From: an uncultured Eubacteriales bacterium
GTDB lineage: Bacteria; Bacillota_A; Clostridia; Christensenellales; Aristaeellaceae
Length of the DNA: 16,153 nt
NCBI GenBank assembly: GCA_902775835.1
Contig: CACYNZ010000034.1
Span: forward strand, 1-16,153
Direction of reading: 5' to 3'
Shown: piece after piece, positions 1 to 6,002 of the stretch
Position numbering within the stretch: the stretch's first letter is position 1
How the letters are laid out: each line of letters starts with the position of its first letter
The notes under the pieces: model-generated
Databases searched by the model: none
Seen by the model: the letters and a program-made list of their open reading frames with translations, nothing else
Told to the model about the DNA's origin: nothing
Program-made: the position numbers and the translations under genes

Positions 1-271
1 ACAGAAGTTTTTTCGGATCCCCGCCCATGGGGATCAGCACAAAGACGGTCACGAAAAAGGTCATGACCAGCATGCAGGTGCTTACATACCGAAGTGCCGC
101 CGTCCACATGTGCCCGCCCACCAGCACGAGAAGCAGGGTGGACACGGCCGTGATCAGATTGGACAGCTGCGTGTAGAACGCCAGGGCTGCCCACTTCCGC
201 TGCGGCAGACTCAGCGACAGGCCGCGCACCTCCAGCAGCAGGACCAGCAGGCAGAGAAGGCGGGGAACCAT
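1..271 (-). CDS. Pr6Pr/FAR-17a-like integral membrane protein (partial, C-terminus outside window)
   Basis: The first 90 residues of a polytopic membrane protein are visible; the rest lies beyond the left edge. The ATG at 269-271 follows a strong AAAGGAGG ribosome site, which fixes the start. The protein opens with a hydrophobic segment rich in Leu and Val, then shows FYTQLSNL at the start of a second helix, and a third helix leading into VFVLIPMGGDPKKLL. An F/Y-T-x-Q-S-N-L motif followed by a helix ending near a conserved Pro is what I recall from Pr6Pr/FAR-17a-like membrane proteins of Firmicutes, whose biochemical role is not established. It lies 41 bases downstream of the aldo/keto reductase with no terminator between them, so it may be the last gene of that transcript. 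The family call is from recall of the motif; the coding call is firm. Confidence 0.65.
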   Translation of the reverse strand, partial: MVPRLLCLLVLLLEVRGLSLSLPQRKWAALAFYTQLSNLITAVSTLLLVLVGGHMWTAALRYVSTCMLVMTFFVTVFVLIPMGGDPKKLL

Positions 272-312
272 GCCTTACCCTCCTTTATGCACAGAGTCTG
301 TTCAGTGCGATA

Positions 313-1410
313 TCAGTTTTCGGCAAACCAGGAGCGGATCTCCTGCATTCTTTCCACCTGCTTTACGCCGAAGGGACAGCGGCTGTCGCAGTGACCGCAT
401 CCCACACAGTCCGCGGCATTTTTGTCCAGCTGCCGGTAATGCTCCGCGGCCATGGCGTCTCCCAGGCGCGCCAAGTCATAGAACTTGTTGATCATGCCGA
501 TATCCAGGCCTGCTGGACAGGGCCGGCAGTGATTGCAGTACACGCAAATGCCCGCGGCCTCCCGGGGCGTCACCCCGCCGAGAACGCTGTAATCCCTTTC
601 CGCATCGGATGCCTGCTCATACCTGAGAATTTCCTTCACGTCCTGCTCATTGCGCACGCCCGGCAGCACCGTCAGCACGCCCGGCCTGTCCAGGGCGTAC
701 TGTATGCACTGGAAGCGCGTCATCGCCATGCCGAAGGGCGAGCGGGATTTGTCCAGAAGCTGGCCGCCGGAAAAGGGCTTCATCACGGAAATCCCGATGC
801 CTTCCCTTTCACAGCGGGTATACAGGGCCTGCCGCTCTTCCACGCTGCCATGGGCATACTCGCCATGCGAATAATCGTATCCGGGATTGACGGAGAACAT
901 GAGCATGTCCACAAGGCCCGTGTCCAGAATACGCTCAATCACGTCCGGCGTGTGCGACGAAAGCCCGATATGCCGGACCACGCCGGCACGCTTCATGTCC
1001 TCCAGGTACCGGAGCACACCGTTTTTCTGATACGTCTCCCAGTCCGAGTGTTCGTCCTGACAGTGGATGAACCCGAAATCCACATAGTCCGTTTTCAGGC
1101 TCTGGAGCTGGTACTCCACAGACGCCCGCACCCGGTCCGCTTCCAGGGACCAGCCATAGGCGCCCTGCGTATAGTCCGCCCCGAAATGCACCTGATACTG
1201 CACCTTTTCCCGGTCCGCGGCAAAGGCTTCCCCGAACACGGGAAACATGGACGCATCACTGGTGGCAAGGTCATAATAGTTGATGCCGCCCTCCAGCGCT
1301 GTGCGCAGTGCCCGGACGCCTTCTTCCATGCCCGCCTCCCATAAGGCGGCTGTGCCCAGTCCGATCTCCGAAATCCGGCTTCCTGTGCGCCGGTTGATCC
1401 TGTACTTCAT
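313..1410 (-). CDS. Aldo/keto reductase family protein with C-terminal 4Fe-4S ferredoxin domain
   Basis: Predicted 365-residue cytoplasmic protein: an aldo/keto reductase TIM barrel (about residues 1-280) followed by a 2x[4Fe-4S] tail. The tail carries CVYCNHCRPCP (Cys 289, 292, 295, 298) and CVGCGHCDSRCP (Cys 335, 338, 341, 345), each a CxxCxxCxxxC-type cluster. Proteins of this architecture are presumed electron-transfer oxidoreductases of anaerobes; the substrate is unknown. The active-site Asp (INYYDLA, residue 47) and barrel His (DFGFIHCQ, residue 116) are visible, but the usual Tyr five residues after the Asp and the usual Lys at the next strand are not. I chose the ATG at 1408-1410 rather than the in-frame ATG at 1420 because it overlaps the stop of the AraC gene as ATGA, indicating translational coupling, and has AAGGAG upstream. 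It is co-transcribed with the regulator. The substrate may relate to the divergent importer, but this is inference. Confidence 0.9.
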   Translation of the reverse strand: MKYRINRRTGSRISEIGLGTAALWEAGMEEGVRALRTALEGGINYYDLATSDASMFPVFGEAFAADREKVQYQVHFGADYTQGAYGWSLEADRVRASVEYQLQSLKTDYVDFGFIHCQDEHSDWETYQKNGVLRYLEDMKRAGVVRHIGLSSHTPDVIERILDTGLVDMLMFSVNPGYDYSHGEYAHGSVEERQALYTRCEREGIGISVMKPFSGGQLLDKSRSPFGMAMTRFQCIQYALDRPGVLTVLPGVRNEQDVKEILRYEQASDAERDYSVLGGVTPREAAGICVYCNHCRPCPAGLDIGMINKFYDLARLGDAMAAEHYRQLDKNAADCVGCGHCDSRCPFGVKQVERMQEIRSWFAEN

Positions 1411-2231
1411 ATCCGATCCCATCTCCTTGCCCGCTGCCGGTAACGCGTGGGGGTCAGGCCCTCAAACCGCTTGAAGAACCGGCAGAAATAAAACTGATCG
1501 CAGAACCCGAGCTGATCCGAAATCTCCCCCACCTGCATGTCCGTGCTGAGCAGGAGACTGGCCGCGTGCCGGTACACCTGCGTATCCAGATACGCACCCA
1601 TGGGGATGCCCGTGTCCACCTGAAAATGCTTGCGCAGCGTGGACGGGGATACCTTCAGCTGCCCGGCAATCCCGGACACGGTCATGCGGATGCTGGGCTC
1701 TGCATGAATCTTTTCCAGGGCCATCCTGGTCAGGGCGCTGTAGGCGGCACGTTCCCTTTCCATGGACCTGCTCTCGTCCGCCGACAGCATGCTGAGGTCG
1801 GAATACAGCCACAGCCGCAGCTTTGCGGCCTTTGCCGTTTCCTGCGCACGGTACCAGTCCGCCATGTCAATAACCCTCGGACCTACGTCCAGGAACCGGA
1901 GTTCATCGGCAAGGACAAAAAATGAGTCGCCTTCCTCCCCGTGCACGGCAAACTGAAAATAGAGAATCTCGCATGCATCCTCCGTCTCAAACCGGCTCAC
2001 CGCGCCCATGGGGATCAGCGCGGCATTCCCGGCATGCACGCTCCATTTCCGGCCCATGCATTCCATGCGCCCGCTTCCCGTGACCACATAGCAGATCAGG
2101 CAGTCGCCATAGGGGTTCACCCCGCTCAGGCCCTTTTCCGGAAAACTGCAGATCCCACTTGACTTCCATTCCACACTGAACTGATTCATCCGACGATCAA
2201 TCCAGTCATTATGATAGTTTTTTGCTTCCAT
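1407..2231 (-). CDS. AraC-family transcriptional regulator
   Basis: Predicted 274-residue cytoplasmic DNA-binding regulator. The N-terminal half resembles the cupin-like ligand-binding domain of AraC regulators (GDCLICYVVTGSGRME, then a GNAALIPMGAV segment typical of the barrel). The last 100 or so residues are a double helix-turn-helix: MTVSGIAGQLKVSPSTLRKHF is the first and VGEISDQLGFCDQFYFCRFF the second, ending with the family signature GLTPTRYR. Members sense a small molecule, usually a sugar, and commonly activate adjacent uptake or degradation genes. It diverges from the importer operon at 2401, which makes that operon the likely target. The ATG at 2229-2231 is preferred, with GGAG 13 bases upstream, which is rather long. 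An in-frame GTG at 2285 lies almost exactly where transcription should begin and would have to be leaderless; an ATG at 2189 lacks a ribosome site. Confidence 0.9.
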   Translation of the reverse strand: MEAKNYHNDWIDRRMNQFSVEWKSSGICSFPEKGLSGVNPYGDCLICYVVTGSGRMECMGRKWSVHAGNAALIPMGAVSRFETEDACEILYFQFAVHGEEGDSFFVLADELRFLDVGPRVIDMADWYRAQETAKAAKLRLWLYSDLSMLSADESRSMERERAAYSALTRMALEKIHAEPSIRMTVSGIAGQLKVSPSTLRKHFQVDTGIPMGAYLDTQVYRHAASLLLSTDMQVGEISDQLGFCDQFYFCRFFKRFEGLTPTRYRQRARRWDRI

Positions 2232-2270
2232 AAGCGGACAAAATCTCCATATTATCGGCCAAAAAATGAC

Positions 2271-2299
2271 TTTATTTACCACCACGCCCGCATTATACT
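2271..2299 (+). promoter_or_regulatory. Candidate importer promoter P1, overlapping the araC promoter
   Basis: TTTATT (2271-2276) and TATACT (2294-2299) are 17 bases apart on the plus strand. The -35 is poor, as is usual for activator-dependent promoters. Its -10 lies on the -10 of the opposing araC promoter, so polymerase could not occupy both at once. Confidence 0.35.
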
Positions 2300-2320
2300 G
2301 GGTAACGCTATGGTTTTCAA
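2292..2320 (-). promoter_or_regulatory. Sigma-A promoter of the araC-type gene
   Basis: Read on the minus strand, TTGAAA (2315-2320) and TATAAT (2292-2297) are separated by exactly 17 bases. This is the best promoter match in the divergent region and places transcription start near 2285, giving a leader of about 54 bases before the ATG at 2231. Confidence 0.75.
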
Positions 2321-2348
2321 GGTTTCCTGATCTGCCTTGTACAAAACC
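2312..2348. repeat. Imperfect inverted repeat in the divergent control region
   Basis: GGTTTTCAAGG (2312-2322) is mirrored by CCTTG-TAC-AAAACC (2335-2348), with a three-base insertion in the right arm and a 12-base centre. The left arm covers the -35 of the araC promoter and the right arm covers the -35 of candidate P2. It could be a regulator site in DNA or, if transcription starts at P1, a hairpin near the 5' end of the importer mRNA. The left arm also contains a short tandem GGTTTtC/GGTTTcC pair. Confidence 0.4.
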
Positions 2349-2365
2349 GCCCGTGGTTCTAATTT
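2337..2365 (+). promoter_or_regulatory. Candidate importer promoter P2
   Basis: TTGTAC (2337-2342) and TAATTT (2360-2365) are 17 bases apart, predicting transcription start near 2372 and a short leader containing the ribosome site at 2384-2395. Both hexamers are moderate matches. It is an alternative or addition to P1, and sequence alone does not decide between them. Confidence 0.3.
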
Positions 2366-2400
2366 CATCACTATACTATTTCCGGAAGGAAAGGGATTTC

Positions 2401-4998
2401 ATGAATCGACACGCTACCCGGCGCATCTTTCTTGCCATTGTCGCCCTGGCCATGATCGCCTCGCTGTTTCTCCCTGCCGCGAAGCTGTACGTGCACAGTC
2501 AGCTGGGCGGGGAAACCGCGGCCCTCTTCCCGGAGCACACCTCTGCATGGCAGATGGCGTTTGCTCCGCACAGCGGGCTTCCGGCTGATGCGATCCCCGC
2601 TCTGGGCCTTGTCACCTATTCCGCTGTCTATCAGGTGATCGCAGCGGTACTGCTGGTGCTCTCCGCCGGTACCATTGCGCTGGGCGGACGCAAGCAGACG
2701 ATCGCCGGCCTCATACTGGCCGCGCTTTCCGTTCCGTTCAGCGGAGCGTTTGTGCTGCAGCTGACCAATCTCTCCTCATCGCTTCTGTTCCGGCTGCTGA
2801 TCACGCCGCAGATCGCCATCTATCTTCCCCTGGCGGGCGCGGTTGTCCTGATGCTCACCGCGGTCGTGTCCCTGCACGGATCCAAGGCGGAGCGGGAAGC
2901 CGAGGGCTACAAGAAGGCGCCTTCGCTTCTGTCGGAAAAGCAGTGGCGTCTGCTCTGCGCCGTGCTTGCCCTCCTGTCCGCGCTTGTCATGCTGCTTCCG
3001 GTGTATTCCATTTCCGTACCGGAAACCGTCACCGGCTCCCCGGCGGACGCCGCCGCGCTGAACCGGAATGTTTCCATGCTCGAGGCGGGCCTCGGCCGTG
3101 ACAGCATGCTCAGCGCTCTTAAGGCCGAAGGCAGTTTCCAGGATGTCATTACCGGCGATATCGGCGCGCTGGAGCCTTTCTCCGCCGACGCCAACAATAT
3201 CCGCGGTATTTTCCTGATCGGCCAGTCCTCCTCCACCCAGACCATGAACATCGCCGTGATCGCCGGTCTGGTGCTCCTGGTGCTTGCCGGCGTGCTCGCC
3301 CTGATCCCCGGCGTGGACAAGTGGTTCCCCACAGTTCTGGCCACCCTTGGCACCATTGCCGCCGGGTCCGCCATTCTGGGCGTCATGTCGGTGGGCGATC
3401 CTGACATGTACACGGGCGCTTCCCGCCAGATCCTGCATCTCGGTCTGGGTACGGTCACGCCCTGGGGCCTGTGCAGCGTCATGCTCGCGGCCTTCTCCGC
3501 CGTTTCCGGCATGCTGTGCATCCGCACCGCCAACGCCCCCTACTTTGTCAGCCCCATTCCGCAGAATCATCTTCTGCAGTTTGTAGCCGCCGTACTGGCC
3601 GTCATGGCCATCGCCTTCACCTTCCTGCCGGTGGGCACCGTGAATTTCTACACGCCCGGCAAGACAAAGGTGACCTCCAGCGTGGAGCTCACCGGTCTTC
3701 AGGCCATGAGCCTTCGGGCACCTGACAGCATGGCCGCGCCGACGAGCGGCAAAGGCAAAACCCTGTACAGCGAGGAGGCCGGCGAGGGCGAGCTGACCGC
3801 GTCCTCCGTGGCCGCCACCATGAACGGCATGGTCCGCAATCTCGGTCTTGTGACCTGGGCCGCCCTGATTCTTGCAGGCCTTGGCCTGATCCTGGTCTTC
3901 CTGCGCCAGCGCAGGGCTGCCGTGGCACTGTTCCTGGCCGCCTTTGTCCTGCGGGCACTGACCTGGCTGCTGCTTTCCACCTCCATGCCAAAAACCATCG
4001 GCACGGCGGGCGGCGCGCTCTGGCTGTACGTATCCATGCCGCTGCTGGTCTTCGCCGGGTTCTTCGCCAATTTCATGCACCTGGAAGAGCTGCCCAAGAA
4101 GTACAAGCTGTTCCTGATGATGCTGCCCTTCCTCATTGCCGTATTCCTCTTTGCCTACCTCCCGCTCTACGGCTGGAGCTACGCCTTCTACAACTACAAG
4201 TTCGGCGTGCCCCTCAGCGAGCAGGAATTCGTAGGCTTCAAGTGGTTCGGTGAAATGTGGACCAATCAGGCCAACCGTGAAAACATCGTGCGCGTGCTGA
4301 AGAACACCTTCGGCATGAGCGGACTGAACCTCGCCACGTCCTGGCTGCCCATGATCTTCGCCGTGTTCCTCAACGAAGTCACCAATACCCGGTTCAAGAA
4401 GGCCGTGCAGATCTTCACCACCCTGCCCAACTTCATCTCCTGGGCCCTGGTCTTCTCCTTCGCCCTGTGCCTCTTTGCCATGGACACCGGCATCTGGTCC
4501 AAGTTCATGCTGGGCATCGGCGCCATCAAGGAACCCGTGGTCTGGCTGAACTCCTCCGAGCATATATGGCTGAAGATGTGGGCCTGGAGCACCTGGAAAG
4601 GCCTGGGCTGGGGCGCCATCATGTACCTGGCCGCCATTGCCGGCATTCCCCAGGAACTGTACGAGGCCGCCAAGGTGGACGGCGCCAACCGCTGGCATCA
4701 GATGCGGTACATCACGCTGCCCTCCCTTCTGCCCACCTTCTTCGTGCTGCTGCTTCTGTCCATCTCGAACATCCTCAACAACGGCATGGATCAGTATCTG
4801 GTGTTCCAGAACCCCATGAACAAGCAGACCATTGAGGTGCTGGACCTGTACGTGTACAATATCACCATCGCCTCCAGAGGCACCACGCTTTATTCCTTTG
4901 CCACCGCCATCGGCATTCTCAAGACGATTGTCAGCGTCACGCTGCTGTTCTCCGCCAACTTTATTTCCAAAAAGCTGCGCGGCGAATCGATTGTGTAA
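2401..4998 (+). CDS. LplB-type sugar ABC transporter permease with a ~560-residue N-terminal 12-helix extension
   Basis: Predicted 865-residue membrane protein, against about 300 for a usual LplB/MalF-type permease. Residues about 564-865 form a complete CUT1 permease: six helices beginning KKYKLFLMMLPFLIAVF and an EAA loop at about 752-775 (EAAKVDGANRWHQMRYITLP), which contacts the ATPase. The preceding part contains three tandem modules (about 6-158, 181-375 and 389-560). Each has a first helix ending in [FL]LP, an outside loop of about 40-80 residues, then three more helices. Basic residues sit between helices 2 and 3 and after helix 4 (GGRKQ, LRQRR, LPKKYK), consistent with a cytoplasmic N-terminus and twelve extra crossings. 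The start ATG has GGAAGGAAAGGG just upstream, and no ribosome site precedes an internal ATG at 4075, so one polypeptide is expected. It partners the permease at 5011. The modules' function is unknown to me. Confidence 0.88.
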   Translation: MNRHATRRIFLAIVALAMIASLFLPAAKLYVHSQLGGETAALFPEHTSAWQMAFAPHSGLPADAIPALGLVTYSAVYQVIAAVLLVLSAGTIALGGRKQTIAGLILAALSVPFSGAFVLQLTNLSSSLLFRLLITPQIAIYLPLAGAVVLMLTAVVSLHGSKAEREAEGYKKAPSLLSEKQWRLLCAVLALLSALVMLLPVYSISVPETVTGSPADAAALNRNVSMLEAGLGRDSMLSALKAEGSFQDVITGDIGALEPFSADANNIRGIFLIGQSSSTQTMNIAVIAGLVLLVLAGVLALIPGVDKWFPTVLATLGTIAAGSAILGVMSVGDPDMYTGASRQILHLGLGTVTPWGLCSVMLAAFSAVSGMLCIRTANAPYFVSPIPQNHLLQFVAAVLAVMAIAFTFLPVGTVNFYTPGKTKVTSSVELTGLQAMSLRAPDSMAAPTSGKGKTLYSEEAGEGELTASSVAATMNGMVRNLGLVTWAALILAGLGLILVFLRQRRAAVALFLAAFVLRALTWLLLSTSMPKTIGTAGGALWLYVSMPLLVFAGFFANFMHLEELPKKYKLFLMMLPFLIAVFLFAYLPLYGWSYAFYNYKFGVPLSEQEFVGFKWFGEMWTNQANRENIVRVLKNTFGMSGLNLATSWLPMIFAVFLNEVTNTRFKKAVQIFTTLPNFISWALVFSFALCLFAMDTGIWSKFMLGIGAIKEPVVWLNSSEHIWLKMWAWSTWKGLGWGAIMYLAAIAGIPQELYEAAKVDGANRWHQMRYITLPSLLPTFFVLLLLSISNILNNGMDQYLVFQNPMNKQTIEVLDLYVYNITIASRGTTLYSFATAIGILKTIVSVTLLFSANFISKKLRGESIV

Positions 4999-5010
4999 GG
5001 AGGCGATCCC

Positions 5011-5949
5011 ATGTCAAGAAAACAGAACGTTTCCACGCATGATCATCCGTCCCACGTCAAGCTGAGCCGGGGCGACATTGCCTTCAATATTGTCAATTAC
5101 ACCGTGTTCGCCCTGATCACCCTGGCCTGTCTGTTCCCCTTCTACTATCTGTTCATCAACACCATCTCCGACAACGAAATGGTGCGTCTTGGCCAGATCC
5201 AGCTCATTCCGAAGGGCATTCATTTCCAGAACTACGTGGAAGTCATGAAGATCGACGGCATTGTGGATGCCCTGTTCGTGTCCGTGGCCCGTACCGTGCT
5301 GGGCACCCTGTGGACCGTGGGCGGCTCCGCTTTCCTGGGCTATCTTGTCACCAAGCAGGAAATGTGGCTGCGCAAGCTCTGGTACCGTCTGATCATCATC
5401 ACCATGTATTTCTCCGCCGGCCTGATTCCCTGGTACATGAACCTGCGCATGCTGGGCTTCCTGGACAATTTCTGGGTGTATGTCATTCCCGGTCTTGTGA
5501 GCCCCTACAACGTGATCCTGGTCAAGACGTTCATTGAAGGCCTTCCCCAGTCCCTGGAAGAGAGCGCCACGCTGGACGGCGCCGGGTACACGAAGGTGTT
5601 CTTCTCCGTCATCATGCCGCTGATCACGCCCATTCTGGCCACACTGTGCATCTTCTCCGCCGTGGGCCAGTGGAACTCCTTCACCGACACCATGATGCTC
5701 ATGCCTTCCGGCAAGTATTACACGCTTCAGTTCCTGCTCTACAAGTACCAGAACGAAGCTTCCTCCCTGGCTGCGCTGGTGCGCAATACCCAGGATTCCT
5801 CGTCCCTGGCCAACCTGGCCACCAAGCAGACCGCGCTTTCCGTGCGCATGACGGTGGCCATGGTGGTTACCTTCCCCATTCTTCTGGTTTACCCCTTCTT
5901 CCAGCGCTATTTCGTCAAGGGCATCATGATCGGCGCGGTAAAGGGCTGA
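5011..5949 (+). CDS. Carbohydrate ABC transporter permease, LplC/MalG type
   Basis: Predicted 312-residue integral membrane protein of normal family length with six helices; the first is FALITLACLFPFYYLFINTI. The EAA loop is EESATLDGAGYTKVFFSVIM at about residues 184-203, the docking site for the ATPase. The ending PFFQRYFVKGIMIGAVKG is the typical C-terminus of LplC/YtcP-type permeases, which serve oligosaccharide importers of Gram-positive bacteria. It forms the channel with the 865-residue permease. AAGGAGG starts within the preceding stop codon, with only 12 bases between the genes, so translation is probably coupled. The operon has no ATPase gene; in such systems a shared MsmX-like ATPase encoded elsewhere is usual. 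The substrate cannot be read from this gene. Confidence 0.93.
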   Translation: MSRKQNVSTHDHPSHVKLSRGDIAFNIVNYTVFALITLACLFPFYYLFINTISDNEMVRLGQIQLIPKGIHFQNYVEVMKIDGIVDALFVSVARTVLGTLWTVGGSAFLGYLVTKQEMWLRKLWYRLIIITMYFSAGLIPWYMNLRMLGFLDNFWVYVIPGLVSPYNVILVKTFIEGLPQSLEESATLDGAGYTKVFFSVIMPLITPILATLCIFSAVGQWNSFTDTMMLMPSGKYYTLQFLLYKYQNEASSLAALVRNTQDSSSLANLATKQTALSVRMTVAMVVTFPILLVYPFFQRYFVKGIMIGAVKG

Positions 5950-5957
5950 GTTTCGAG

Positions 5958-5980
5958 ACAATACCGCGAAAGCGGATTGT
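5958..5980 (+). promoter_or_regulatory. GAAA-tetraloop hairpin between permease and binding-protein genes
   Basis: ACAAT (5958-5962), a bulged A, CCGC, loop GAAA (5968-5971), GCGG and ATTGT (5976-5980) form a nine-pair stem capped by a GNRA-type tetraloop. No U-tract follows, so it is not a terminator. It sits eight bases ahead of the ribosome site of the binding-protein gene. A position like this suits an RNA processing or 5' stabilising element that raises binding-protein mRNA over permease mRNA. The structure is seen; the role is inferred. Confidence 0.55.
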
Positions 5981-5987
5981 TAAATAC

Positions 5988-5995
5988 AAAGGAGG
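5988..5995 (+). promoter_or_regulatory. Near-perfect ribosome binding site deciding the binding-protein start
   Basis: AAAGGAGG is seven bases ahead of the ATG at 6003. It fixes this start against the open frame that continues upstream into the permease gene, and predicts high translation. Confidence 0.9.
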
Positions 5996-6002
5996 TACCC
6001 TC

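Noticed and set aside
391..1344. A 317-residue plus-strand frame within the aldo/keto reductase
   Set aside because: The opposite strand encodes a protein with intact ferredoxin motifs; this frame has no domain, promoter or ribosome site.
2301..2314. A possible catabolite-response (cre) site around GGTAACGCTATGG
   Set aside because: The AACGCT core fits, but the outer positions match poorly and the symmetry is lost, so it is below what I would call a site.
4075..4077. An internal ATG that could start a normal-length LplB permease separately
   Set aside because: No ribosome site precedes it and the frame is continuous from the strong start at 2401; the junction lies directly after a helix with no linker or gap.
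2776..4698. A 640-residue open frame antisense to the fused permease
   Set aside because: Its composition is low-complexity (rich in Gly, His, Gln, Glu), with no recognisable domain. It mirrors the third-position GC bias of the real gene on the plus strand.
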